From NCBI RefSeq assembly GCF_000830505.1, contig NZ_JXOK01000049.1:62001-126000 (forward strand): a stretch of DNA of 64,000 bases, read 5' to 3'. Origin of the DNA: Vibrio mytili. GTDB lineage: Bacteria; Pseudomonadota; Gammaproteobacteria; Enterobacterales; Vibrionaceae. Under the pieces are notes generated by a model. That model did not search any database, was not told the origin of the DNA, and was given only the letters and a program-made list of their open reading frames with translations. A program made the translations under genes and the position numbers. Positions within the stretch are counted from its first letter, which is position 1. Each line of letters opens with the position of its first letter. Shown here piece by piece: positions 47,086-57,708 of this stretch.

Positions 47086-48779
47086 TTAAGACACCATTAA
47101 GGCGTCGCTAATTTGGAATCCGTATATCAAGACCATGCCTATAATTCCCGTCATTACAATGTAGTAGAAAGTTGGAATGACCGTTTTGCGTAACGTTGCT
47201 CCCTCTCTTCCTAGCAGGCCTACCGTCGCAGATGCGGCAACCACATTGTGAATCGCAATCATGTTGCCAGCCGCTGCGCCTACAGCTTGCAGTGACACGA
47301 CCATTGCGCTTGAGATAGACAAGGTTTGAGCGACTTCAAACTGGAATTGACTGAACATCATGTTTGATACGGTGTTAGAGCCGGCGATAAATGCGCCCAG
47401 TGCTCCCACCGTGGCACTTAATGCAGGAAATGCAGCACCAACAAGATCAGAGGCAAAGTTCGCGGTGGTGACGGGCATGCTGGTAAGGTCTGCTCCATTA
47501 ATGCCTGAGTTGATGAAGATACGTACCATAGGGATAGTAAATATCAGGACAAAACCTGCGCCAATCAGTGTCTTGCTGGATTCGCCGAAAGCGGCACGCA
47601 GCGGCTTAGCACTGCCGTTTTGCAATACAGCGGCAAGAAGAGCGCAGAACACTAAAATGCCACCAGGTAAGTACAAAGGTTGAATAGCGGCGCTTACGCC
47701 CATTTCACCGAGAATGTTGTTGAATGAGATGCTGATGCTTTGTAGAAAGCCTTTAAACTCTGGGCTCACACGGCTGGCAACAAGAATGACGGCTAGCATG
47801 ACATAAGGAATCCACGCTTTCACCAAGCTCATTGGCTTACCAGGGTTATCTTGTATGTCGATTTTGAGCGAGCCTAACCATTCAGCTGGCCACTTATCTT
47901 CGCTTTCAAAATTCCAAGTTGATTTTGGAACCAAAAAGCCTTTTTTCGCTGCAGTTACGACAATGGAAAGCCCAATGAGACCACCAATCAACGATGGGAA
48001 TTCAGGACCGAGCAATACACCGGTCAGTGCGTAAGGCACGGTAAAGGATACCCCAGCAAAGAGGGCAAATGGTAAAATATCCAGACCCTCGCTCCAGCTT
48101 CTGTTTTTGCCAAAGAAGCGCGTCAGCATCATCGCCATGAGCACCGGATCATAGTACCGACTACCGCGTGGATAACGGCGACATTGGCGGTTATCTGTTG
48201 TAAATACGCCTCCCACGAAGAGCCTTGCGCAAGTAGGTTCTCAGTAATGTTATGCGAATCCAGCCCTTTGTTTACACCGACAATAATCGGCGTTCCGACC
48301 GCTCCGAATGACACGGGCGTCGATTGAATCATCATTCCCATCAAAACTGCGGCAAGCGCCGGAAAGCCAATCGCGACTAACAAAGGTGCCGCGATCGCAG
48401 CAGGCGTGCCAAAGCCAGATGCGCCTTCAATGAATGAACCAAAACACCATGCAATAATGATCGCCTGAACGCGACGATCGGCAGAGATATCGGTAAATCC
48501 ATTGCGGATAGTGGTGATCGCGCCAGTGTGCTTTAAAGTGTTGAGTAAGAAGATGGCTCCAAACACGATCCAGAGTACAGAAACAGTAATACCTAAGCCT
48601 TGGAATACGGAAGCCAGCACACGAGTGACTGACATATCCCAAAACAGTAAGGCGATAGCGACGGTAAGACCGAACGCAACTGGCATGGCTTTTTTTGCTG
48701 GCCAGTTGAGACCAACCAATAAGATGGCGGCAACAACAATTGGCGAGAATGCCACTAGGGCAAGTAGGGTTTCACTCAT
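47086..48779 (-). pseudogene. lldP: L-lactate permease, LldP/LctP family, with a one-base frameshift
   Basis: The first frame begins [20 protein letters not shown] at the ATG 48779 (GGAAG upstream) and runs through [18 protein letters not shown], a lactate-permease signature, to [11 protein letters not shown] and a stop. The second frame continues [20 protein letters not shown] to 47086. Adding one base at the GG of 48146-48147 gives [14 protein letters not shown] and a 564-residue protein with about 12-14 TM helices, normal for LldP (551 in E. coli). It imports L-lactate with protons. Confidence 0.87.
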
Positions 48780-48940
48780 TGGTACTTCCTTTGTCCACAG
48801 ACCTATCAAGCAGAATGAATCTGTTGTAGAGGTGACTTTTGTTGTAATGGTTTTGTTAACGTGGCGTGAATCTACCCCTTTATTTTTTGTTGATATAGGG
48901 AAATAATGAAAATAATTAATTCCAAAAGTGACATAATAGT

Positions 48941-49840
48941 ATGCGAGCAGACGACTTAATCCTGTTTTCACAGGTCATCGAACTAGGCAGCTTTAGTAAG
49001 GTTGCAGAAGTAAATGATCTTACAAATTCGGTAGTTAGCAAAAGAATTGCAAGATTAGAAGAAGAGATTGGGACTCAGTTATTATATCGAACAACGCGTA
49101 AATTGACCTTAACGGAAGCTGGAAAAGCTTTGTTACATAGTGCGAAAAATGTGAAGCAAGCCACTCAGGAAGCCAAAGACGCTGTGGCTGGGTTCGGTGA
49201 GAATGTGAGTGGACACATTAAGATGTCTGTCCCAACTATTTCTGGCGATTTGATTCTTGCCGATGCGGTGGCGGAGTTTTGCAACCTGCACCCCGGATTA
49301 ACAGTGGAAATGTCATTAGACAATCGCTTTGTTGACCTTGTCGCTGATGGCTACGATCTTGTTATTCGAACCGGATACCTCGAAGATTCCAGCTTAATCG
49401 CTCGGCATATATTGGACTCGCAATGGGTAGTATGTGCCTCACCTTCTTACATTGCAAAGAATGGTAAGCCGATTAAACCAACGGATTTAACCAGCCATAA
49501 TTGCTTGCAATACGCTTACCAAACGACGGGCGCATCAGAGTGGGAATTTAAAGGTCGCGAGGGCAATTATATTGTTAGGGTCTCGGGATGTTTTTCTACC
49601 GACAATGCAACAGCATTGCGTAAGGCTGCGATGGGAGGACACGGTATCGCTTATGTGCCTCGATGCTTGGTGTATCACGATATTCGGAGTGGGCAGTTGG
49701 TGGACATTTTTCCGGAGCTGGTCGGTAAAAAACTCGGTGTTTATGCCGTCTATCCATTTACTCGACAGCCTCCGAACAAAGTTAAACTACTGATTGAGCA
49801 CATTCGTGAGCGCTATTTGACCATCTCTCATTACTTCTAG
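48941..49840 (+). CDS. LysR-family regulator, probable lld regulator
   Basis: 299 residues. The HTH is [35 protein letters not shown] and [14 protein letters not shown]; the effector domain begins [19 protein letters not shown]. It is divergent from lldP across 161 bp, so it is the likely activator or repressor of lldP-lldD. In E. coli that task belongs to a GntR protein (LldR), so the LysR type is a difference. The start is the ATG at 48941. Confidence 0.86.
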   Translation: MRADDLILFSQVIELGSFSKVAEVNDLTNSVVSKRIARLEEEIGTQLLYRTTRKLTLTEAGKALLHSAKNVKQATQEAKDAVAGFGENVSGHIKMSVPTISGDLILADAVAEFCNLHPGLTVEMSLDNRFVDLVADGYDLVIRTGYLEDSSLIARHILDSQWVVCASPSYIAKNGKPIKPTDLTSHNCLQYAYQTTGASEWEFKGREGNYIVRVSGCFSTDNATALRKAAMGGHGIAYVPRCLVYHDIRSGQLVDIFPELVGKKLGVYAVYPFTRQPPNKVKLLIEHIRERYLTISHYF

Positions 49841-49978
49841 ACAGATCAGATATTTACAAATGTTTCAATCTTTTCGTTGAAAACAAAGAGGTGTCACTTA
49901 AAGTATGGGTTGAGAGTGAATCTCAACTCACCTAACTCTTCCCTATTAAAAACAAATAACCGGAGTGACACGGACGTT

Positions 49979-52014
49979 ATGCATTACCCAAAAACACGTA
50001 AAGATTCTGTTGTGGACACCTATTTTGGCCACGATATTGCCGACCCTTATCGGTGGTTAGAAGACGACCGAAGTGAAGAAACCGCCCATTGGGTTTCGAG
50101 CCAAAATGCGGTCACATTTGATTACCTAGGTCAGATCCCATACCGAAGTAAAATTCGTGAACTTGTGGCCAAAAGCCAGAACTATGAAAAATATTCTCAG
50201 CCTTTTATTCGCGGAGATTATACCTACTTTTATAAAAACGATGGCTTACAAAACCAGAGCGTACTTTTCCGTCGTAAAGGTGAAGACAATAAGGCGCAGG
50301 TCTTCCTTGATCCCAACACGTTTTCTGAGGACGGAACCACTTCGCTGGGCGACGTAAGCTTTTCTAAAGACAATCGATACGTTGCCTATTCTATTTCTGA
50401 AGGCGGTAGTGATTGGCGAAAGATTTTTGTCATTGATACAGAAACGAAGGCGCAGATCGAACCCGAAATTGTTGATGCAAAGTTTACGGGCATTTCTTGG
50501 TTAGGTAACCAAGGCTTTTACTACGCGAGCTACGATAAGCCGAAAGGCAGTGAACTTTCGGCACGTACCGAACAACATAAACTTTATTACCATCAGCTAG
50601 GGACACCGCAGTCGGAAGATAAAGTGATTTTTGGTGAGTTGGACTCACAAATTCACCGCTACGTTTCCGGCAGAACCACCACCGATGATCGCTATTTGAT
50701 CATATCCGGAGCGGAATCTACGTCGGGTAATCGCCTGTTTTGTATCGATCTTGAAGACGCATCTCAAAACATTGTGACACTGAGAGAGACAACGCAAGGG
50801 GATACTTTCCTTGTCGACAATCAAGGCAGTACATTATTGCTATACACCAACCTCGACGCTCCAAATGGTAAAGTTGTGAGTTACGATACTCAAACCTCAC
50901 AATGGGCAGAGGTTATTTCGGAGCAGGAACAGCCGCTAGAAATCAGTAAAGGTGGTGGCTATCTATTTGCGACTTACATGGTGGATGTCCTGTCAAAAGT
51001 ACAACAATTTAACTATCAGGGTGAGCTGGTTCGTGAGTTGCGTTGCCAGGGCAAGGTACGGTATATGGCTTGTCTGGAAAAACTGAAGAAACCACGCTCT
51101 ACTACACGTTCACCAATTACGTGACGCCACCTACGATATTCTCTTTTGATACCGAAACCGGAAAATCTGAGCTTTATCAGGAGTCCAAAGCGCCCTTTGA
51201 ACGTAGTGAATATCTGTCTCAACAGGTGTTTTACACCTCCAAAGATGGGACACAAATCCCGATGATCATCGCTTATAAAAAAGGCATAAAGTTGGATGGT
51301 CAAGCGCCAACCATACTCTATGGTTATGGTGGTTTTAACATCAGTTTAACCCCCATGTTTTCTACTAATGTTGCAAATTGGCTAGAGTTGGGCGGTATCT
51401 ACGCAGTTGCGAATATGCGCGGTGGCGGTGAGTACGGGAAAGAGTGGCACGACGCGGGTACTCAGCAACAAAAGCAGAATGTATTCGATGACTTTATTGC
51501 GGCGGCTGAATACTTGATAGACCAGAACTATACCAGCCCCAAGCGTTTAGCCATCCGTGGAGGATCCAATGGTGGCTTGTTAGTTGGCGCATGTATGACT
51601 CAACGTCCGGACCTGTTTAAGGTTGCGCTTCCTGCGGTTGGCGTTCTAGATATGCTGCGCTATCACACGTTTACGTCGGGTGAAGGCTGGAAGTATGACT
51701 ACGGCACGTCTGAGCAAAGTGAAGAAATGTTCCAGTATTTAGTTGGTTATTCGCCACTACATAACGTCAAGGAAGGCGTCACTTATCCAGCGACGTTGAT
51801 TACTACGGCCGATCATGATGATCGCGTTGTCCCCGCACATTCGTATAAGTTTATCTCCGAGTTGCAAGAGAAACAGCGTGGTGAAAATCCGGTCTTAATT
51901 CGGATTGATGTCAATGCCGGGCATGGTGCAGGTATGCCGCTGAGTAAGCAAATTGACCTGACGACGGACATGTATGCGTTCACGCTCCATAACATGGGCG
52001 TTCAGTTACTCTGA
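49979..52014 (+). pseudogene. Prolyl oligopeptidase family serine peptidase (S9A) with a one-base frameshift
   Basis: The first frame starts MHYPKTRKDSVVDTYFGHDI (the usual S9A opening DPYRWLED follows) and carries the beta-propeller. The second frame begins [20 protein letters not shown] and carries the hydrolase domain with Ser in [11 protein letters not shown], Asp in ADHDDRVVP and His in AGHGAG. The shift lies at 51034-51042, where one extra base (for example G in GAGGTT) gives [14 protein letters not shown]. Corrected length is 678 residues, typical of the family. No signal peptide. It cleaves after proline in small peptides. Confidence 0.88.
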
Positions 52015-52054
52015 TTGAGCTTCACATCAGCATCTGTTATGGATTGCCGAAATG

Positions 52055-52087
52055 AAAAATGCCGCGACAGTGTCGCGGCATTTTTCT
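52055..52087. terminator. Terminator after the prolyl oligopeptidase
   Basis: Stem aaaaatgccgcgac / gtcgcggcattttt with a very short loop and T-run; it could act in both directions. The rest of the gap to 52318 shows nothing further. Confidence 0.9.
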
Positions 52088-52318
52088 GGTTGGGGGGAAC
52101 TCAAGCCCAATCATCTCAACGATGGAGGAAATGTCAGGTTGACTAAGCCTAACTCTTGAACCAACCGTCTCGGCGGCCAAACCGAATGGCAGCTATACCA
52201 TTTTCGATAATACTTATTAAACTCTAGCTTATGATTGTTAAAATTGGATGAACGTAGGCGCGGTTGACTCGATTTTCATGACTTTCACTCTCAAATCAAA
52301 TACTAATCACTATTCTAT

Positions 52319-52822
52319 TCAGTTGTAAAACTGAGTGTTGTGCTGTTCTGCAGCACTCATCATTTGCAAATATAAAAATTTTTCGTGCGCACGGGTAACC
52401 TGATCCAGCTCGATCATCCACGTTGCATGACGTTGAGCCGCGCAAAATGCCGCCATGTGTGCAAGCAGATCTTCGCTGTGCTTGGCGAGATATTGTTCGG
52501 TACGACGAACCAGTTCATGGTTTTCTAACTGCAGGAATTGGAGTAAAGCGTACGTTTGATTCAGTGTTGAAAAAGCAGCACGTTTTAGACCTAACCGGTT
52601 GAAGAGCTCCGATTGAGCGATGCTTGCATCTCGTAGTCCGCTAATCAGGCAGACAAATTGACATGGCTTGGTATGGTTATCTTCTAAGGCATGATGAACG
52701 TGATTGGGTAAGTGCTCAAGGACGTCTTCATACAACCTCTGGGCTTCTGGCCAGTGGCCTTGGTGCATCAATTCCTGTGCTTTTATATATCGCATCCAAC
52801 ACTGCTCAATATCCATGTCCAT
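52319..52822 (-). CDS. Conserved-looking hypothetical helical protein (TPR-like)
   Basis: About 167 residues, nearly all helical: YIKAQELMHQGHWPEAQRLYEDVLEHLP looks like one TPR unit, followed by further helix pairs. It is rich in His and Gln. There is no signal peptide. The N-terminus has repeated Met-Asp codons, with possible starts at 52828 (GTG), 52822 and 52816. I chose 52822. It is divergent from the Lon-like protease across about 190 bp, which may point to a shared regulation. Function unknown. Confidence 0.65.
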   Translation of the reverse strand: MDMDIEQCWMRYIKAQELMHQGHWPEAQRLYEDVLEHLPNHVHHALEDNHTKPCQFVCLISGLRDASIAQSELFNRLGLKRAAFSTLNQTYALLQFLQLENHELVRRTEQYLAKHSEDLLAHMAAFCAAQRHATWMIELDQVTRAHEKFLYLQMMSAAEQHNTQFYN

Positions 52823-53013
52823 ATCCACTCTTTTGATTTGTTTTAGATGTTAAATGAAATTGATTATCAATTGCAAGTGTATTTTATGGTTACTTTTATA
52901 CACTGGCATTGGCTATAAATTGTCCAATCAAACTGGGGTGTAAGGTAAATCACTTAAAATTAAACAAATAATCTCTAAACTCAATGGACGACAATAAAAA
53001 AAGGAAAATGGAT

Positions 53014-55374
53014 ATGGCAATACTAAAATTGGAACGTAGTCAGCTATATTCTGTCGCGGCATTAGACAATATGCCGTGTAAATCGACCAAAGAGTTACCG
53101 CCTATCGATGAAATTGTGGGTCAGGAGCGCGCGCAAAAAGCGGTCGAATTTGCAATGTCCATTAAGGAAAAAGGTTACAACATCTACGCTATAGGCCAAA
53201 ACGGACTCGGCAAGCGTACGATGATATTGCGGTATCTAAATCGTCACAAACATGATGCAAACTCACTGTTTGATTGGTGTTATGTCGCAAACTTTGAAGA
53301 TATTCGTACCCCCAAAGTTCTCAAACTCCCTTGTGGGGTGGGACACAAGCTCCGGGTTGATATCGAGACCTTGATGGGGAAATTACTTAACGCCTTACCT
53401 TTAGCTTTTGATAATGAGATGTACTTTAGTCGTGCAGAGCGATTAAAAAATCAGTTAGCCAGTAAGCAACAGAATGAACTTGAACGTATTAGTCGGGAGG
53501 CGAAGGAAAAAGATATCAGCCTGACAATTACCCCTCAAGGCGATTACCAATTTGTCGCGATGAATGGTGATGAACTACACACGGAAGAATCGTTTGATGA
53601 GCTCAGCAAAAAGGAGCAAGAACAATTCAGTGACAGCATTGATGAACTCGAAGTCAGTTTGCGCTCTATGGTTCGAGAGCTAACGGAATGGGAAGAGGCA
53701 TACAGTGACAAAATCAAGAAACTTAATGATGAAGTCACGCTTGATGTGATCACTCACTTTATTAAAAAGCTTAAAGAAGATTACGCTCGTTACCCAGAAA
53801 TCAAAGCTTATCTTACTGAGTTGCAAAAGGATATTGTCGAAAACGCGGATATTTTTCTCGACGAAACGGGTGAGCAAGGCGAAATTGCTGCCGCGTCATT
53901 AGACAAAAAATTACCACGCCGATATAAAGTCAATGTATTGGTCAGTCGTAGTAACAGCGATTTTCCAATCGTTGTAGAAGAAAACCCCAATTATCACTCC
54001 TTGTTTGGTTCTATTGAAACGGCGACGTTTAAGGGCACGGTATTTACCGATTTCTCTCTCATTCGTGCAGGCAGTTTACACAAAGCGAATGGCGGAGTTT
54101 TACTGATGGATGCGCAGAAAGTACTGGAACAGCCTTATGTGTGGGATGGTTTGAAGCGTGCTATTCGTTCACGCCAACTTAGCCTCACATCGCTTGAGAA
54201 AGAAGTCACCTTAACCGGTGCTGTCTCTTTAGATCCTGAGCCGATCCCACTCGATATCAAAATTATCCTATTCGGCGACTACCGAACCTATCAGTTGTTA
54301 CAGCACTACGATCCGGAGTTCAGTGAGCTGTTTCGCGTCACGGCAGATTTTGAAGATGAAATGAAGCGAACTCCTGAGTCTGAACTGCATTATGCAAGAT
54401 TTATTTCTAGTGTTGTTAATGATAACAACATGCTGCACTGCGACAGAAAAGCCATTGCGCGGATTATTGAGTACAGTTCGCGCCTATCCGGCGATCAAAC
54501 CAAGTTATCACTGCATTCGGCCAATATCGCGAATCTGCTGAGAGAATCCAATTACGTCGCGCGTCAAGCAAACTCTAATATGATTCGTACTGGTCATGTA
54601 GAAGAAGCGATGAAGAACCAAGAAATGCGTGTGAGTCGATTACGCGATAACGTGATGGAGACCTTTGTTAATGGCACGACACTGATTCGTACCGAAGGAT
54701 CAGCGATAGGGCAAGTGAATGCTCTCTCGGTATTGAGTACCAGTGATTATATGTTTGGTGCACCAAACCGGATTACGGCTACTTCGTGCTACGGTGACGG
54801 CGATGTTATCGATATTGAGCGCAGCGTTGAACTCGGTGGCAGTATTCACTCCAAAGGGGTCATGATTTTGTCCGCGTACTTATCTGCTGTATTTGGTAAA
54901 ACCGCTCGGGTTCCACTTACAACGACCATTACGTTTGAACAGTCTTACGGTGGTGTGGATGGCGATAGTGCGAGTATGGCAGAGCTGTGTGCGGTAGTGT
55001 CTGCATTTTCAAAGCAACCCAATCGACAAGATATTGCTATCACGGGATCTATGAACCAGTTCGGTGAAGCACAGCCAATTGGTGGGGTGAATGAAAAGAT
55101 TGAAGGTTTCTTCGACGTTTGTGCCATCAAAGGGCACCATGACGGTCAGGGCGTCATCATTCCGCGATCTAACGTGCATAATTTAATGTTGAGAGCAGAC
55201 ATTCTGAAAGCAGTGGAAAGAGGGGAGTTTCACATTTGGGCGATCGATCATGTCACTGAGGCCATTGAATTATTTACTGGTAAAGTGGCGGGTGAGCCAA
55301 CGGAAGAAGGTACTTATCCCGTACATAGTATTTTTGGCCTTGCTCAAGCCAAGCTCAATGCATTGAGGAAGTAG
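53014..55374 (+). CDS. Lon-like ATP-dependent protease (AAA_32/Lon_C, YcbZ/LonB type)
   Basis: 786 residues. The N-terminal AAA_32 domain opens with DEIVGQERAQKAVEFAMSIK and a P-loop at 61-69 (G-Q-N-G-L-G-K-R-T), in which Arg replaces the usual Ser/Thr after Lys. A long coiled coil lies at about 155-290. The substrate-box-like block GGVLLMDAQKVLEQPYVWDGLKRAI follows, then the C-terminal Lon peptidase with Ser652 in GDSASMAEL and Lys695 in GGVNEKIEG. The 43-residue spacing equals that of the Lon dyad. A cytosolic protease of unknown substrates. I chose the ATG at 53014, with AAGGA at a good distance; upstream ATGs at 52984 and 53008 are less likely. Confidence 0.88.
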   Translation: MAILKLERSQLYSVAALDNMPCKSTKELPPIDEIVGQERAQKAVEFAMSIKEKGYNIYAIGQNGLGKRTMILRYLNRHKHDANSLFDWCYVANFEDIRTPKVLKLPCGVGHKLRVDIETLMGKLLNALPLAFDNEMYFSRAERLKNQLASKQQNELERISREAKEKDISLTITPQGDYQFVAMNGDELHTEESFDELSKKEQEQFSDSIDELEVSLRSMVRELTEWEEAYSDKIKKLNDEVTLDVITHFIKKLKEDYARYPEIKAYLTELQKDIVENADIFLDETGEQGEIAAASLDKKLPRRYKVNVLVSRSNSDFPIVVEENPNYHSLFGSIETATFKGTVFTDFSLIRAGSLHKANGGVLLMDAQKVLEQPYVWDGLKRAIRSRQLSLTSLEKEVTLTGAVSLDPEPIPLDIKIILFGDYRTYQLLQHYDPEFSELFRVTADFEDEMKRTPESELHYARFISSVVNDNNMLHCDRKAIARIIEYSSRLSGDQTKLSLHSANIANLLRESNYVARQANSNMIRTGHVEEAMKNQEMRVSRLRDNVMETFVNGTTLIRTEGSAIGQVNALSVLSTSDYMFGAPNRITATSCYGDGDVIDIERSVELGGSIHSKGVMILSAYLSAVFGKTARVPLTTTITFEQSYGGVDGDSASMAELCAVVSAFSKQPNRQDIAITGSMNQFGEAQPIGGVNEKIEGFFDVCAIKGHHDGQGVIIPRSNVHNLMLRADILKAVERGEFHIWAIDHVTEAIELFTGKVAGEPTEEGTYPVHSIFGLAQAKLNALRK

Positions 55375-55403
55375 TCAATATTGAAGCGTGCCATGGCGCG
55401 CGT

Positions 55404-55440
55404 ATACCCCGCTTACTATTTGGTATTGGCGGGGTATTTC
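55404..55440 (+). terminator. Terminator after the Lon-like protease
   Basis: Stem ataccccgc / gcggggtat with a 16-nt loop and TTTCTG tail. Confidence 0.7.
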
Positions 55441-55481
55441 TGATATCGCTTTTTTGCAAAGGCTTATGGCTTAAGCATCAG

Positions 55482-56228
55482 TTATAGCTTGAGCGACAGC
55501 TTGGTACCATCGAACTTGAGGTGGCTAAGTAAACTTTTTGCGTTTTCCTTGCCCGCCTCATCAAATTCTACCCCGTACCGTGCGTAGTGTGTTGACTTTT
55601 GAAGGTTACAAATACGTCCGCTTATAGGCGCAAATACGAGATTAGTTTTTGGTACTATCAACTCCAATAGCACTTTATCGTCGACTTGAAGCGGGCGGCT
55701 TATAGGGTTGGTGACAAAGCGGCAACCACTGCGGGAAACATCACGTAATTCACACTCAACACGGTAGTCGCCGATGTGCGCATAGGCTTGTAAATTGACC
55801 TCATAGCGCACTTCTTTTCTCAGTTGATAGACCTGCATTGTCGAAGGTAGGCTGAGTATTAAAATTGGGTAGGGGTCACTCAATCGGTGTTGGAGCTGAG
55901 CTCGAAAAGGAATAACTGCACCTTCACCTCTTTGTGAGTATGCTTTAACGGTAATCCAAAATCCTTCCTGAAAATAAAATTTCAAGTCTTCGTCCGATAT
56001 ATTTGGGACTTCTATTAATGCGGTATGATTGGTATGACAGCCGATAAAGGTGCTAGTGGTGATGAACTTTGTGCCTACGGGGGTGGTCACATTTAATGAG
56101 ACTTCACTGCCGTGTTCCACCATTGCCATTGCATCCGTGCTATTTAGTGTGGTGGCCTGACGTTCCTGAGTCTGCTTGCTGTGCAGTGCTCGTTTACCAT
56201 CTCTGGTATTGATAATCGTATTTCTCAT
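55482..56228 (-). CDS. PilZ-domain c-di-GMP-binding protein, YcgR-like
   Basis: 248 residues. An N-terminal YcgR-type domain (about 40-125: VEHGSEVSLNVTTPVGTKFITT) is followed by PilZ at about 130-235, with the c-di-GMP motifs R-K-E-V-R (RxxxR) and D-V-S-R-S-G (D/NxSxxG). It probably modulates motility or surface behaviour in response to c-di-GMP. No TM segment. The start is the ATG at 56228. It and the GGDEF-EAL receptor at 21.2 kb are the two c-di-GMP proteins of the window. Confidence 0.88.
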   Translation of the reverse strand: MRNTIINTRDGKRALHSKQTQERQATTLNSTDAMAMVEHGSEVSLNVTTPVGTKFITTSTFIGCHTNHTALIEVPNISDEDLKFYFQEGFWITVKAYSQRGEGAVIPFRAQLQHRLSDPYPILILSLPSTMQVYQLRKEVRYEVNLQAYAHIGDYRVECELRDVSRSGCRFVTNPISRPLQVDDKVLLELIVPKTNLVFAPISGRICNLQKSTHYARYGVEFDEAGKENAKSLLSHLKFDGTKLSLKL

Positions 56229-56345
56229 TATTATTGTCGTTATTTGTTAGTTGACTGATATGACATCGCATCCTAGCGCCCGATTTATTTTATTCAGTGA
56301 TATAGTTTGTTTCAATAAATCTCAACAAAAAAGGTGATTAAAGTT

Positions 56346-56629
56346 ATGCAAAAAGTGGCCCATGACGTTAAAAATTACTGCTTTTGGGTTGGACTTAATC
56401 CAGAATATAAGGCAAAAGTTGAATACAAAATGGTAAATGGTGTGATGCATATCACATCGACTTATATTCCCGAGCCGATGAGAGGAAAAGGCTGTGGCAA
56501 GATCATGATGGAGCAGTACTGCCAGAAATTGAGGCGTTAGGGTACAAAATTTATCCAGTTTGTTCTTACGTTGCGCACTATATTGAGAACAATAAACAGT
56601 GGGCAGAACTTTTAGCTCCGGAGGCTTGA
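56346..56629 (+). pseudogene. Small GNAT (Acetyltransf_CG, YjdJ-like) with a one-base frameshift
   Basis: The first frame reads KVEYKMVNGVMHITSTYIPEP and RGKGCGKIMMEQYCQKLRR then stops at 56540. The second frame continues LPEIEALGYKIYPVCSYVAHY and IENNKQWAELLAPEA to a stop at 56629. This is the complete small GNAT: strand pattern, R-G-K-G-x-G-K acetyl-CoA loop and CSYV strand. One G is missing after 56513; GAGGCAGTACTG would restore 94 residues, the usual size. The acceptor is unknown. Confidence 0.78.
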
Positions 56630-56640
56630 GGATCCGTTCT

Positions 56641-57597
56641 TTGTATCAAAATATTGGTGATGAACTAAATCTAGGTAAGTTCATTTGCAGTCAAGTTATT
56701 CAGTCACTTTGGGGTGGGTATGGTGAACTGGTTCGGTTACGCTTCTCTAAATGTTCGGTGATTGTGAAACATGTAAAACTACCCAAACCATCTCAACATC
56801 CGAAGGGCTGGAATACCAATCGCTCACACTATCGAAAGCTCCATTCTTATCAAGTGGAAGTCAGTTGGTATGAACATTTTAGCCAGCCTATTGACGAGCG
56901 CTGTCGAATACCAGTGGGATTAAAATGTTTTCAGACAGGCCATGAGTGGTTAATTGTGATGGAAGACTTGGCACAAGCGGGCTTTACCAAAATGATCCAA
57001 AACGCGACCCAAACCCATTTACATGCTTGTCTGTATTGGTTGGCGAATTTCCACGCGCGTTATATCGGGGTTCGTGGCGAGTGTTTATGGCAGATTGGTA
57101 CGTACTGGCATCTCGCGACTCGCCCCGATGAACTAAAGGCATTAGAAGATAGGAATCTAAAAGAGACGGCTGTTTTAATTGATCACACCCTTCAACAGGC
57201 GAAATACACCACTATCGTGCACGGTGATGCCAAGTTAGCAAATTTCTGTTTTGACGACGAAGAGACGTCAGTTGCCGCCGTAGATTTTCAATATGTTGGA
57301 CATGGTTGTGCAATGAAGGATGTTGCACTGTTTATGAGCAGTGCAGTCGCTCCCGAAGCTTGCGCTGAAATGGAAGACTGGGTACTTAATACGTACTTCT
57401 CCGAGCTGAACCAAGCACTCCAAATCTATCAACCTCATCTTAATCCGGTAGACGTTGAGAGAGCTTGGCGTCCACTTTTTGCTGTCGCTTGGGCTGACTT
57501 TCAACGTTTTATCAAAGGTTGGAGTCCTGAACATTGGAAAGTTAACCCCTACACTGAAGCCTTAACGATGAGAGCGATTGAGAGTTTGACAAAGTAG
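56641..57597 (+). CDS. Phosphotransferase-family (ecdysteroid-kinase/APH-like) protein
   Basis: About 318 residues with a protein-kinase-like fold of the aminoglycoside/choline kinase type. The catalytic loop is VHGDAKLANFCF (H-G-D-x-x-x-x-N) and the metal motif is VDFQYVGHG (D-F-Q). The N-lobe includes FSKCSVIVKHVKLP. It would phosphorylate a small molecule, probably of an alcohol or amino sugar type. There is no ATG near the N-terminus: a TTG at 56641 has GAGGA eight bases upstream, and a GTG at 56599 is an alternative. It begins 11 bp after the GNAT stop, so the two are an operon. Confidence 0.8.
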   Translation: MYQNIGDELNLGKFICSQVIQSLWGGYGELVRLRFSKCSVIVKHVKLPKPSQHPKGWNTNRSHYRKLHSYQVEVSWYEHFSQPIDERCRIPVGLKCFQTGHEWLIVMEDLAQAGFTKMIQNATQTHLHACLYWLANFHARYIGVRGECLWQIGTYWHLATRPDELKALEDRNLKETAVLIDHTLQQAKYTTIVHGDAKLANFCFDDEETSVAAVDFQYVGHGCAMKDVALFMSSAVAPEACAEMEDWVLNTYFSELNQALQIYQPHLNPVDVERAWRPLFAVAWADFQRFIKGWSPEHWKVNPYTEALTMRAIESLTK

Positions 57598-57708
57598 TAT
57601 CAGTGAATAGATGAGACAGCCTATCTGCAAGTGGTTGAAATACGTTGGACGTTGCGAGTTTGTTGCATATAGAGCTATCATGATGACTTCATCATTCAAG
57701 GAATCAAC

